From contig NC_056412.1 in NCBI RefSeq assembly GCF_905147365.1, forward strand, positions 15,244,001-15,308,000: a DNA stretch of 64,000 nucleotides, given 5' to 3'. The notes under the pieces are model-generated. The model saw only the letters and a list, made by a program, of their open reading frames with translations, did not search any database and was not told the origin of the DNA. The stretch is from Aricia agestis. Lineage: Eukaryota > Arthropoda > Insecta > Lepidoptera > Lycaenidae. Below, piece after piece: positions 1-10,785 of this stretch. The position numbers were made by a program, and so were the translations under genes. The stretch's first letter is position 1, and every line of letters begins with the position of its first letter.

Positions 1-257
1 GTTTATTTCCTTTTCCCGTCGTATCCTTATTTGTAGAAAGTTAAAAGCAAGGATTACATGAACACCGATCTACGTAATGCCGCTAATACAGCGAACTTAT
101 TGAAAAATCCAAAGAAATCAATGCCGATGCTGATCTATCATTTGTTACAAAGAGATTGAGTCCATGAGTCCACAACTGAGCTGCAGCCCTCTATCTGTTC
201 GACTGACTTGCCTGTTCTGTGTGTGTTCAATAGGGGCAAGCGCCAGACTTGTGCCAG
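1..257. other. gene-free left edge
   Basis: I see no coding exon, RNA gene or recognisable repeat in this stretch. It runs directly into the GC-rich palindrome and the hairpin described next. It may be intron or intergenic DNA of a gene outside the window. Confidence 0.5.
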
Positions 258-283
258 ACCGGGCGGCCCGCGGGCCGCCCGGT
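258..283. repeat. 26-bp perfect GC palindrome
   Basis: A perfect self-complementary sequence without a loop: ACCGGGCGGCCCG followed by its exact reverse complement. It is nearly pure G/C in AT-rich surroundings. No function is implied by the sequence alone; it could be the fused termini of a GC-ended MITE. Confidence 0.9.
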
Positions 284-298
284 AGTGAATTCCCCGCT

Positions 299-357
299 TA
301 AGGCTCTCTCCAGTCTATAGTACCCATTGAGGTACTATTAGACTGGAGAGAGCCTTA
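299..357. repeat. short near-perfect hairpin, 26/27-bp arms
   Basis: Left arm 299-324 pairs with right arm 331-357 with a single one-base bulge and a 6-nt loop (CATTGA). It belongs to a set of isolated short hairpins in this window that share architecture but not sequence (5197, 5727, 11196, 33745, 48442). Confidence 0.9.
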
Positions 358-496
358 TATCGGTGTATAAGCGTCAAAAGCATGTAATGTTATGTCCTAC
401 TTACTAGGACATAACAAAGGAGTCGGTCTGCATATTTCATGTAATAAAAATGTTAATAAAGGTTTTTAGTGCACATTTAATGCTAGATATTGTTGA

Positions 497-562
497 CATG
501 GGCGTACCGAGGGTAGGGGGGCAGGGGGGGGGGGGGGGGGGGGGCTGGAACATGTTTTTTTT
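497..562. repeat. dispersed CATGGGCGTACC motif with poly-G and poly-T
   Basis: Contains CATGGGCGTACC (498-509) followed by a G-rich run of about 20 G and then a poly-T tract. The same 12-mer occurs inverted at 2050-2061 and 17047-17058, each next to C-rich sequence, so this is the end of a dispersed repeat family. The homopolymer tracts may be inexact in the assembly. Confidence 0.7.
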
Positions 563-929
563 TTTTTTTTTTATTGTAAAATTGGGGCCGTCTATAGACT
601 GTCCGTCCATATCCTTTTTTTGTTATTTTATTATTTAGATTTTTCGCACCAAGGATAATTGAAATAATATTATGAATTTTAATTTATTGTGGTCCATCAC
701 GCCATGGACACTTTTTTTTTTTTTATATATATGTGTATATGTATATTTAATAGAATAGAGTATAATATTATGTTATACATATAATAAATAAATATATACA
801 TTTATTGTTTTATAAATTGCATAATAATAATATTAATGTTTTGAACGGTGAGGTCCCAGTCGGTGTGGTGGCCAGTAGATCCGACATTTTCCGATTTCCT
901 TAGATTTTATCCTGCTCCACCCTTTGCCT

Positions 930-1937
930 TTAGATGTTGTGACATTGGCTTGGTGGAGAGGGGTCACTCAAGCTGGGTGGAGTTTCTAGGTTGTTAAAAA
1001 GACATCGTTCTGTGTCGAATCTACCCGCCATGTGGCTTAGGACTTTATCGTTCCTGTCTTTTATAGCCATTTTTATATTATAATCTTTTATGTGTTCGGT
1101 TGACACCTCCGTGGCTCTTTTTATGAAGCTTGCCACAGCGTCTCCATCAGTGTCAGTGTAATAGACACAGGTGTTAGTGTGCCGGGATATAGCTACAACT
1201 GCATGAGGAACGCTGTCATGGATTGCCAGCTTTCGGGACTTGGTCTGTATGATGATCACCGAAGGACTCGTTAATCCCTGAGCTTCATGGATTGTGAGGA
1301 CGCGAGAGTCCGTTCCCGATCCATAGCCTGTATTAGTGAGGGCTGCTTTCTCCTCTTGTGTGTGGACAAGATACAGGGTATTTAGATCGGTTTTAGGTAT
1401 TCTCGCTCCTGTATACTTCATTAGCTTTAGGGACCGCACAATTTCCTTCGATGAATAGATGTTATTATAGACCATGTTTAAGGCGTATGCCACATCCATA
1501 GGGCTCCTGTGAGTGCAAGACAACTCCTGGGTGATGCTGGTTACCAGGTTTGGACGAGAGTAATTAAGTTTAAAGAGGTTTTCACGCTCTATAAACGGAA
1601 GTTGGTTAATATCTCCAATGAGGATGACATCGTTGGCGCCTGTTAACTGATTCGCCATGACGATTGAGCCGAAATGGTTCATGAGGGTCTCGTCAACTAT
1701 CCTTTTGTAGGTTCCTTTTGTCCCATTTACCAGCAAAGAGGCCATGGTACGAACTTTATCTTTAACTTTGTTGCCAGTTCGTAGCAATAGCCTTTGCTTT
1801 AGATCCTCGGCTGCTTCGATTGTAGTTGTTATTATAAGGTCTGTTTCCTCATTGAAGTTATTAATGAGGCTGGAACATGTTGACGTCTTTACTAAGTTAT
1901 AAAAATAACGATTTTTTACCATTTGTTTGCAATACAA
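930..1937 (-). pseudogene. endogenous viral element: superfamily 1 RNA-virus helicase fragment
   Basis: A 335-codon open frame encoding most of a superfamily 1 helicase of plus-strand RNA viruses (virga/tobamo/negev-like group). Visible motifs, numbered from the first open codon: DE box of motif II (VDET, 81-84), motif III (GDINQLPF, 108-115), motif IV region (CTHRSPMDVA, 141-150), motif V (TIHEAQGLT, 215-223) and motif VI (VAISRHTN, 248-255). The N-terminal Walker A loop (GxGKS/T) is missing: the frame is closed by a TAG immediately upstream (1938-1940) and opens with TTG, so there is no credible start. No methyltransferase or polymerase domain is nearby. Helicase domains of this type are known as integrated copies in lepidopteran genomes; that this copy is a non-functional relic is inferred from the missing motif I and start. 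The long uninterrupted frame is unusual for a relic and could reflect recent integration or amplification within a mobile element. Confidence 0.8.
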
Positions 1938-1989
1938 CTAAAAATTATTATTTTTTTATTCTTTATAAACACATAGCTTATAAAAAATC

Positions 1990-2061
1990 TGATTTGCCTC
2001 CCCCTGGCCCAGAATCTGCGTAATTTGCCCCCCCCTGGCCCAGAACCTGGGTACGCCCATG
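1990..2061. repeat. two tandem C-rich units with inverted CATGGGCGTACC motif
   Basis: Two imperfect tandem copies of a unit reading TTGCCnCCCCCTGGCCCAGAA, ending in GGTACGCCCATG (2050-2061). The end motif is the reverse complement of the one at 498-509, so the viral helicase fragment lies between inverted copies of the same dispersed motif. Confidence 0.7.
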
Positions 2062-2821
2062 ATTGTTGAGTTTTGTGGTTCCGCTAAATAATAAACCATA
2101 AGAATGGTCAAAGAATGCCTCAAACACGTGGATCTAACATTAAATACGTAAGTTTTGAACAACGTCTTTTGGGCTTTTCAATCGGTATTTTTGTAAGCCA
2201 AAAAGATAATTTATAAGGGTATTAATCCCTTATTCGTGCTATATAATGCATTAGTGCTAAAAATGTCACATCAATTAATAATTTGGCTATAAAAATTGCA
2301 TAGCTTTTTACGTGTGTTTATGGATTCTCATCACTTGAACTATAGTTAATCGATATCATGAACTAATTAACTTTCTTTCCTGTATCATAATGTGCTTCGA
2401 AATAATCGACAAATAGAAATATTCAAGAAAATAAACGCACACTACTTAAACTTGTATGAAAATAAGCACAAAATGGCCACGCGATGACGGGCTAAGACTA
2501 CATCTATACTATAATACTTTATCTATGATAGTACCTCAATGGGGGAGCCACTCTGACATTGACAACTCACCGAGTCGGCCATTTTTAAAAGAAGAAGTAG
2601 GTATTGTAATTTGTAAACAAATAATGAATTTTTATCAATTTGCCGCATAAAATAAACTTATTTCCTAAACGCTTAGTACCTAGGTACCTAATAAAATATT
2701 AAGTTGGTAAGATACATTTTAGGAATTTAACATTACGCGTAAATAAGCTTATAGATGTAGGTAGGTACTCAGCAAACTTTATTGGGGCTTATTTTAAAAA
2801 AGTAATTAGCCTCAACTAAAA
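2062..2821. other. gene-free stretch upstream of ARV1
   Basis: AT-rich with no convincing exon or RNA gene. The ARV1 promoter and 5' UTR must lie in its right part, but I see no TATA box at a suitable position. Confidence 0.5.
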
Positions 2822-5800
2822 ATGAGCTACAAATGTGTAAATTGTGGTGTAGCTGCGACGGCTTTATATAAAACTTATGGACCTTCAGTTTTGAAACTTA
2901 CAAAGTGTGTAAGTACCTATGTTTGCAAACTTTGCATGAGTATGAACTCAAATCTATTATTATTTCTCTTTTAAGTTTTAATTTCCTTTTTTCTATCTTT
3001 TCAGGAAACATGTAAAGGCACTGTAGATAAATACATAGAATATGATCCAGTCATAATCACAATTGATTTAATATTAATTTCCAAGGAGGCTCAAAGGCAT
3101 ATAATTTACAACACAGAATTCAAGGTAATAATATTTATGTTTTAGAATTTTACTCATGCTAAAAAACTGAAAAGGTTCTGAAAAGTATGTGATAAAAGAT
3201 AATACTAAATACTATACTAAAAATGATATTATGTTGATAATTTTTGATTATATTATCATAATATGTATCTGTAAGCACTGGAATTACTTTTTTACCATTT
3301 CTCAAATACCTGAATGATAGAGGTAAGAGATCTATTTAAATAGTAAAAAACTTTAAGAAATTACATGCATTTTTATTTAATATTTTAGTCATTCTGGAAG
3401 CTTCTCATTATCCTGGCACTGCTGGAAACGTATGGTGTGTGGCACAATGACAGCCTCTTTAGTATTGCTGTGAATAATCTGTGCGACATACAGAACAACA
3501 GCACAGTGAATACTACATACTTGTAAGTGGCAAAGTTTTTCTAATGGTTTTTTGCTTATAACTATAGGTACAAGTTTTTTTCAAATACCGATTTGGCATA
3601 AAAAACTGACATTGGCAGGGCAAAGCTTGTGCCCTGGGGGTTCCAGAGTACAAGCTGGGGCCAGTTTACAAACATTTAAGCATATTTTTCTTTATTGTAC
3701 CAACAATTTATATAAAGTAAGTTATCAGTAGTCTTGATGCAATCATTAGCCTTTAATTTTTTTAATATTTTATTAATTTTCCAGGTCTATCCCGCCAACC
3801 TATTTGCCAGAGCCGTGGAGTGAATGTGTAAGTTGGAGACAGGGAGATAAAGAGGATGCAGATGTGTTCATATGGGAGAAAGACTTCTATGTGCAGTTCC
3901 TTGCTACTGCTGCTGGTAAGTTTTCAATATTGTAGGGTTCATAAATACCATAATTGAATCAGAATCAGTCATTAGTTCATAGTCACTAGTGACTAGGTCA
4001 GGTTGTGCCAATTTATAATTTTTAAAAATAAATAGGTTGTCCATCTGTATAATATATGTCCATCTGTATAGTATAATCAACTTCTCTGATAGTACCATCG
4101 AGGAAGTTGATTCCTATGCAATTGACAGACCAACGTTATTTGGTCGAATATGTCAATTCAATGTTAATTGTGATCTGTCAGCTGGGTTTGACGTAACGCA
4201 ACCAAACTACTTAGGTCCCCGATTTGCATAGGAATCAACTTCTATGATAGTACAAGGACATTATAGTTTATACTAGCTGTTGCCCGCGACTTCGTCCGCG
4301 TGGACTTCAGTTTATAGCGCGCGGTGTCAACAGAATTGTTGTCAAATTTAAAAGCTTTTTAAAACCCTAGTACCCCTTAAATCAAAATACCCAAAAACCA
4401 CTGTGCAGTGTGCACATTATATTTCATTATTTTAAATTAAACTTAATGCCAAATTTTAAAACTTATTTAGTCCCCCATTACACAACTTTAACCATAAAGT
4501 ATAATTTATTATTGATAGATTTAAGGTTACGTCACTGCATAGATAAAGTACTGAGTAGTGAGTTATATAAAAGCGTGTAAAACAATTTAAAGAATCGAAA
4601 ACTTGAGATGGTACCACCTCTTATAGAAACACATAAGAGCAAGCGATAGCGCGACGTAGACGACTCTTAGCACCATCTGTTATGATTTTTTGGACCTAAC
4701 TTAATTTGAACAAATTTATGCATTTTCACCCCCTTACAACCCCTTTTTTCAGTTAAAAAGTAGCCTATGTCCTTTCTCAGGCTTTAGACTATCTGTGTAA
4801 AAAATTTCATTACAATCGGTTCAGTAGTTTTGGCGTGAAAGCGAGCCAGACAGACAGAGATACTTTCGCATTTATAATATTAGTATAGATATATAAATTT
4901 CAGATGCTCTTGGAACAAATTGCAACAAAAGTAAAAAGTTGTCCATGCTACATGTTCTTAAAAATAATTATAATAAATATATTTGTTTTTCAGGTAACCT
5001 GGTGTTTCTGTTAAATATTTATGCTGTTATGACTTTAATGCGGAAATTAGGTTCACAAAAAGGTAGGTACATCTTTGTTATATTTAAAGTTTAAGAATTA
5101 AGGGGGGTGGTATGGAAGAGACAATGCCATCATGAAATCATCTGAAAGCTGAAAGACTAAAAAATCTGAAAGTCTTTAAGTCCTTTAACTGCTACTTTTA
5201 CAATGAACTCTATAAAAGGGACCCTGATGGGTCCCTTTTATAGAGTTCATTGTAAATGATACTGATGTATCATCACTTACACGGGACGAGACATTTTGTT
5301 GAACAAATGACTGTGATTTCTGTACCATGATAACTAGATACATGTCGGAAGCCTATACAAGCTTAATCTGACACGCTCGAGCTTGTCCCAGATTCCCCTC
5401 TTCCCCTCCCCAGCTAAAATGTTATGAGCGTTAGTTTTGTTATACCCTGTAAATTATAATTTTTATAATCTACGTTTACAGTAGTGTGTTCATCGCAAGT
5501 GGTGCGCGGCGCGACACTGGCGGCAGCACACGGGGCGCTCGCGCTTCCGCAGTTAGTGTGGGGTACTAACGCGTCGCCACATACACGACTACTACATTAC
5601 ACGCTCGTGTGGCTGTACGGTGTGGGCGTATATAGCAACATGCTGACAGGTAAATGCAAGACTGCACTAGCGACACTACACGGCACTTCACGTTACATAC
5701 AACTGACGTTTTGTGTCGCATCGCTGCCGCGTAGTAAGGCTGACTACACATATTATGTAGTCAGCCTTACTACGCGGACCATCTATACTTATAAAATTAC

Positions 5801-6891
5801 ATGTCCTGACTGACTGACTGACTGATTCATCATCGCTGAGCAAAAACGGTTAAAGTTACAGCCACGAAATTTGGTGAGTAGGGTTGTTTTATTAAGTAGA
5901 TACCCACTAAGGAAGGAGTTTTGAAAATTTTACCCCGAAGGGGGTGAAATAGGGGTTGAAAGTTTGAATGAAAGTCCGTCATTTCTTGAGTTAGAAACAT
6001 GAAACTTTATTTTTGGACTGCTGATTAAAAATGAATGGATAGGTACTGAAGCGTTTTTGGAAATTCTACCCTCAAGGGGGTGAAATTGGGGTTGAAAGTT
6101 TGAATGAAAGTCCGTCATTTCTTGAGTTAGAAACATGAAACTTTATTTTTGTGCTACTGATTAAAAATGAATGGATACGTATTTAAGCGTTTCTGGTAAT
6201 TCTATTCCACCCCAAAGGGTGAAATTGGCGTAGAAAATTTCAATGAAAGTCCGTCATTTCTTGAGTTAGAAACATGAAAGTTTATTGACGTTTGCGTTTG
6301 ACGTTTGCTTAAATAGGGTCCCGTTTTAACCTTTGTATAAGGAACCACAAAAAGGGGAAAATTATCGAACTTTGTTATTATATTATATTATTATGTTAAG
6401 GCGGACGAAGTCGCGGGCAACAGCTAGTAGTTCATACTTTGTATGAAACAAAGAATATTTTACCGCGACGCGTCGCGTCGCTCCGCCGCAACGTAGTGTC
6501 GCTTAGTGCGGTCTCACCGTAAAGATCAAACCACAGTACAGCGCCGCGGCATCACATCGCATCGTAAAAATCTATAGTAGTGTTTGCGGTACATTTTTGC
6601 ATGGTGACATCATTTGAACTGTTTGATGGTTGTGGGAAGTTGCGAATGTCTGCAAATATACTTGAGTACAGAGTAGTCCCAAAAGAAATCGCTTCATGTG
6701 CACATAACAAAGAACTTTGTATACTATTTAATTTGTCTGAGTTTTTATTGTTTGTAAATTTAATAATATTATTTTCAGTGCTGTACGAAGGGCCCAGGCT
6801 GGTTACTATTCCACTGCTTGTCATTAGTAACTTGCTGAAGTTTGTCACCATATTCCACATGTCACCAATCATAAGAAGAGTGTTGACCTAG
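2822..6891 (+). CDS. ARV1: ARV1 homolog, ER lipid/sterol homeostasis protein (7 exons, complete)
   Basis: Exons 2822-2908, 3005-3124, 3389-3522, 3785-3915, 4994-5062, 5482-5649 and 6779-6891; every junction is GT..AG with matching phase, giving 822 nt and 273 aa, close to the length usual for animal ARV1. The N-terminus is the ARV1 homology domain: a four-cysteine zinc-ribbon-like motif (C5, C8, C29, C32) around LYKTYG, then VDKYIEYDPVIITIDL and a block ending HIIYN, the family signature. The rest is hydrophobic, with several probable membrane segments. ARV1 is an ER membrane protein needed for sterol and sphingolipid distribution and for an early step of GPI-anchor synthesis (family knowledge). 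Start chosen because the homology domain begins at this methionine. Introns 4 to 6 contain lineage repeats and two perfect hairpins. A polyadenylation signal follows at 7023. Confidence 0.95.
4092..4252. mobile_element. MITE, family with GATTC-(C/A)TAGGCA ends (copy 1)
   Basis: Inverted ends: GTACCATCGAGGAAGTTGAT at the left and the complement of GTACTATCATAGAAGTTGAT at the right, ~160 bp in total, no coding capacity. Related copies at 48258-48421 and partial copies near 11022 and 38840. Lies in ARV1 intron 4. Confidence 0.75.
4271..4891 (+). repeat. lepidopteran interspersed repeat, ACTAGCTGTTGCCCGCGACT type
   Basis: Starts with ACTAGCTGTTGCCCGCGACT and ends near AATATTAGTATAGAT after a segment with 'CAGACAGACAGAGA'. 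Same family in opposite orientation at 5785-6430 and fragments at 12889, 18189, 23103, 30582, 46842, 49430, 53091 and 57290. Non-coding; class not determinable by eye. Confidence 0.75.
5197..5256. repeat. perfect 28-bp-arm hairpin in ARV1 intron 5
   Basis: Arms 5197-5224 and 5229-5256 are exactly complementary with a 4-nt loop (TGAT). It ends 225 bp before ARV1 exon 6, inside the transcribed intron, so the pre-mRNA would carry a very stable stem. Confidence 0.95.
5727..5777. repeat. perfect 22-bp-arm hairpin in ARV1 intron 6
   Basis: Arms 5727-5748 and 5756-5777, loop CATATTA. It sits 78 bp after the exon 6 donor. Same architecture as the hairpins at 299 and 5197, but unrelated sequence. Confidence 0.95.
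5785..6430 (-). repeat. interspersed repeat with internal ~137-bp tandem array
   Basis: Reverse-oriented copy of the ACTAGCTGTTGCCC family: it ends at AGTCGCGGGCAACAGCTAGT (6409-6428). Its middle holds about 2.7 tandem copies of a ~137-bp unit, each containing AAAGTCCGTCATTTCTTGAG (near 5971, 6107 and 6246). The array probably arose by unequal exchange inside the element. Confidence 0.8.
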
Positions 6892-7022
6892 CATCAGAAC
6901 ATGGAAGGGGAGGCTTCGTTAAGTCAAAAGCCTAGTCAATATTTCATAGCTATGACATCTAACTGTAACACATGTTTTAAATTATAAGAAGTTTAAAATG
7001 AACTATAGTTAAACATTCCAAA

Positions 7023-7028
7023 AATAAA
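7023..7028 (+). terminator. ARV1 polyadenylation signal
   Basis: AATAAA 132 nt after the ARV1 stop codon, the first canonical signal in the 3' region on this strand. Confidence 0.65.
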
Positions 7029-9145
7029 ACAAGTTCAAAGCATAGAGTATCACAGAGTATTTATTCACCAAATATATTATTTGCTTACAATATAATTTAT
7101 TTTATTTATACATTCCTTAGTTAAAAATTTTGCATACAAAATTATGGATAAAGAAAGAAACGAAAAATAAATATAACATTCATTATTTCTATAACTTAGA
7201 TGTAACATCGAAAACATATAAAATACAGAGTTTCATTGTTTTTTTAGCGTTGGCCCTTAAGATACAAAATGAAAAACATTAAAGATTATTGTTTAGAGAA
7301 TTTCAGAATTAAAATGAAGTTTAAAATGACGTGAATGAAACCTACTTGATAATATAATAAAGAAAATATTTAATTAAATTTTCTCTATTTACTAGCATGA
7401 AGTAGAGGAATAAAGTGTCTTTTATGATTTGGCTTATATAATATTATGTACAGCTATACAGCTACTGTATGATTGAATTATAATGCTAAGCAATAAATTG
7501 GATGTAATGGTTTTAAAATACCAATAGCTTATGGCTCCTTTCGGAATTTTAAAAACAATTGCTCCAATGGTGACAAAGATAAAGACAATAATATTTAATA
7601 CCATAAAAGCACTAAAGCTGCCAAAGCTACTAAGTAACTACATATTATAACTAAAGTGCGGTCGCAGAGCACAAACAAATTCGTATATTACCTTTTTAAT
7701 ACAATACCACTCGCGCAGGCCAGCGCGCGCGACAGCATCTCAATAACTGCACTTTAGTCAAGATAATTTGGTTACTATACTGTAACTGAAACTGATTAGT
7801 TAGTAAATACTTTACCTTTTATAATTTGGGTACAAATTAAGGAATAAAAGTTCTGAATTTCTGATAAAATTCTGTCTTTCAACTTGATACTTTCATCCTA
7901 AAACCATCTAACACTAGAGAAGGGTTTTAGTAATTTCTACGAAGATCTTGAAAGCATAATACTATTTGATCCCAAGTTGTAAAATATTTTTTTTACTAAG
8001 ACCATGACTTGTAAAATAAACGTTGTAGCCATTTTTTATATTCAGTGTTTCTGTTTGGTAAATATTATGGGACTAAAATGTTTAACATCATTTGAAACTG
8101 AAACCTGTATGTTCTTTTTTGTCGAATTTCTTGTTCTTGGAAATCAGCCAGATGACAACAGGTTAGTTCTTGTAGCATTGAACACAATGTCGCTTTGTTA
8201 TGGGGTTTTATCAATTTATGAGTCATAGTTTGACATTAAGCATACATAATTACGATATAAATGATCAGTGATCACTAAAGTATATTACATTGGGGATTTC
8301 CCCACAATAGTTATTTGTGCTTAGATAAGCTTAAAAAACACAGCTCTTATTTAGTAAGTTATTTAGTAAAAAAAAACTAGTAATTTTTCCATCAAAATTA
8401 AATTTGAATTAATGTGGGAGGTAAGTAGTGGACACAGGGTACCAATAATTATTTTTAGTGTGACTGTTACTTAACGTTGTTAATTTAGGTAGATAAGTAA
8501 AACCATACTTAATCTGAAAATTGGTTCAAGAACAACCATAATATTCACAAAAAACTACAATATATTATAATTTTGTTTGGTTTTAATAATTCATCTTAAA
8601 TATCAAAGTTAATAACAAAAATAACTATCTCACTTACAACAATTCAGTCTTTGGTGCAATTGAGCCAAATTAAATAAGCCTTAAAAAAAAGAATGAAAAC
8701 AACATAAAAGACTGAGTGGAGTTAAATAATCTGAAATGCTGTGGTAAGAATTTTCTTTTGCATTCATAGTCTTTCTCATATCAAAATTGAAACAGTTTTG
8801 GATTATTTGCTAAAATAACATTCATTGTTTGATGTAACTTAATGTACAATTACATATTAACTCACATATTATTATAAACTTCTGTCTACATGCTACATTC
8901 TCTTATTTAATAATATTATTGATTTATTTTGATAGTGACTATTTTTACTATAAAATGTATTTAAGATTATGCAGATTAAAAATCAATGAACTTTTGTGGA
9001 TGCAATAACAAGCCTGCAGCAGTGATGATGCATTTAAAAAAAGGTCTTATGAGTATTACAAACTCCTTTATATCTAAAGTCATAATATACAAATATTGCA
9101 ACATTTAACAGTGACTGTACAAATAAATTATTACATCTGCTATGA
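7029..9145. other. gene-free AT-rich stretch between convergent genes
   Basis: Intergenic DNA between the ARV1 3' end and the 3' end of the minus-strand EGF-module gene. It probably includes that gene's 3' UTR. I found no conserved exon, RNA gene or clear terminal-inverted-repeat element; the short open frames here look random. Confidence 0.5.
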
Positions 9146-9623
9146 CTATGGTACTAGAGGCGGATCGTCCTGTCCGATCATGACATCTTCGTACATTACG
9201 TCGTTGTTTCGGCGTAAATTGATCTTTTGTCGGACATACTCTATCAAACTGTACTTCCTTATTACTAGCACAAGGCCGACGACTACAAGGGATATAGTGA
9301 AGATGGAGACGACTGCGGCCGTGGTGTCGTGAGCCGAGTACGGGTCGCTGCTCCCGTCCAAACACTCACCATCGTGCATAACATAACCGTCCAGGCAAGC
9401 ACACTGACCAGTCTCCTGAATACATTTTTGATGCTTCCCAGGACACCCGCCTATTTCGGTCGCATTGCAGGGCAGGATATTATCTGTTAAAAAGAATGAA
9501 GCTACCGTATAAAATTGCCCGAACAAATTGATTCAATTAAATAATTGTCTACTTACCCGAGGAGGCGTAGCGTAAGAAATTCAGCGCTAAAATCGCAAGG
9601 AGTTCTACGGCTTTGATTCCCAT
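9146..9623 (-). CDS. small type I membrane protein with one EGF-like module
   Basis: Two exons in transcript order: 9623-9557 and 9483-9146, GT..AG with phase 1 on both sides, giving 134 aa. Exon 1 encodes a signal peptide (MGIKAVELLAILALNFLRYA). The ectodomain has six cysteines spaced C-x7-C-x6-C-x6-C-x-C-x10-C, an EGF-like pattern ending in the typical CxC...C. A membrane helix follows (TAAVVSIFTISLVVVGLVLV), then about 37 cytoplasmic residues with a basic patch (RQKINLRR), a YEDV tyrosine motif and a proline-rich end (DDPPLVP). Start chosen because it is the first ATG of an exon that splices in frame to a signal peptide. I do not recognise a named ortholog; the architecture suggests a cell-surface adaptor or receptor-like protein. 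The 3' region is unannotated and the 5' side abuts a TIR element. Confidence 0.85.
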
Positions 9624-9895
9624 ATTCGTTATTTATGTATTTCGTTGCGTATCACATCACAATACACAAAAGAAAGGAAAATTGCAGAAAGAATCGTCAC
9701 CGAAAGGTCTTTTCTCTGTTTCTGTTGCGCCAGCAAAACAACTTCTGAATTCAAATTGTCATTTGTCAATTGTCATGTAACTTGAAGTAGGAGTGACACT
9801 GACAACTGACATATCTGATTCGTTCAAAAACTGTTCAGACGTTGCTAGATCACGAAAGACAAGGAATAAGGTCTTTGTAATTTACACATAATATT

Positions 9896-10588
9896 CTATA
9901 GGGTATGTGGACCTATGGGCCTGTGTGCCGAGTGTTAGTTTTTATTTCACATTCGATCGTGAACGCGATTGGCGTTTACTAAGATTTTGTATGAGATTTG
10001 TACAGCGCCACCTAGCGATGCTCACGGGATTGAGTCCAGCTCCCATACAAAATCTTAGTAAACGCCAAACGCGTTCACGATCGAATGTCAAACAAAAAAC
10101 TCACACTCGGCACACTGTTCACATCGCCACGTCACGACGTCGTCAACGGTGCCGTTACGTGGCACGGTACGTTGACGTGACGTGCAAATTTACGTTCATC
10201 TACATCACGATATAGCAACATTGTATGTCGCTATGCCTTGTAAAATTGATACATTCTTCACGATCTAGATGTGGACCGCACAATACGCATTCTGCTTTTG
10301 TTAAAAACGGAGAAATAGAAGATAAGAGACGAGCACTTTTACGTTACGTTGACGTAAATATCGTTGGACGTAAAGGGGTTCGAACATTTTTGTATGGAGC
10401 CTGGCATATCCAGCCACCGGCCATTTTGATTTACTCGACCCAGCCGTACTCAAAACGCAACGCATTTTGAAAAAAAATCAAGATGGTCCCTTTGCACGTC
10501 ACGTCAACGTACCGTGCCAGTTGCCACGTAACCGCACCGTTCCACGTTAACGACGTCGTGACGTGGAGATGTGGACAGGCCCATAGGT
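9896..10588. mobile_element. TIR/foldback DNA element with two nested inverted repeats
   Basis: Outer ends share ACCTATGGGCCTGT (9910 onward) with its complement near 10575-10588. A ~43-bp inverted repeat with one mismatch joins about 9951-9993 to 10045-10088, and a second, GC-rich CACGTCACGACGTCGT block near 10128 pairs with its complement near 10550-10566. ACATAATATT occurs at both borders (9886-9895 and 10589-10598), a candidate 10-bp target duplication. No transposase frame; the open frames here are short and unsupported. Confidence 0.65.
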
Positions 10589-10785
10589 ACATAATATTTT
10601 ACGAATAGAATAGAAACTAGAAAGTGGAGCAGACATTATAAATTATTTTATCAGTACCTACATTAGTAGTTTCATATTATAATATTAGGTATCTTAGAAT
10701 AGGTATTACTCTTTTTTAATAAACAATACAACTTGTCACTACACCAACTTTTATTTCGTAAGCATTACAGTCTTATTGTCTTATT

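Noticed and set aside
5484..5813. 109-residue frame at 5.5 kb as an independent gene
   Set aside because: Its frame corresponds to ARV1 exon 6 running on into the intron; the first 55 codons are the real exon.
5905..6290. CRISPR-like array
   Set aside because: Units are contiguous 137-bp tandem copies without unique spacers, inside a eukaryotic repeat.
8004..8228. 74-residue cysteine-containing frame
   Set aside because: No signal peptide-plus-cysteine framework, no splice partner and no recognisable domain. It is probably chance in the intergenic stretch.
9907..10470. Two plus-strand frames of 102 and 81 residues
   Set aside because: Both lie entirely inside the TIR/foldback element and span its inverted repeats; no transposase motifs.
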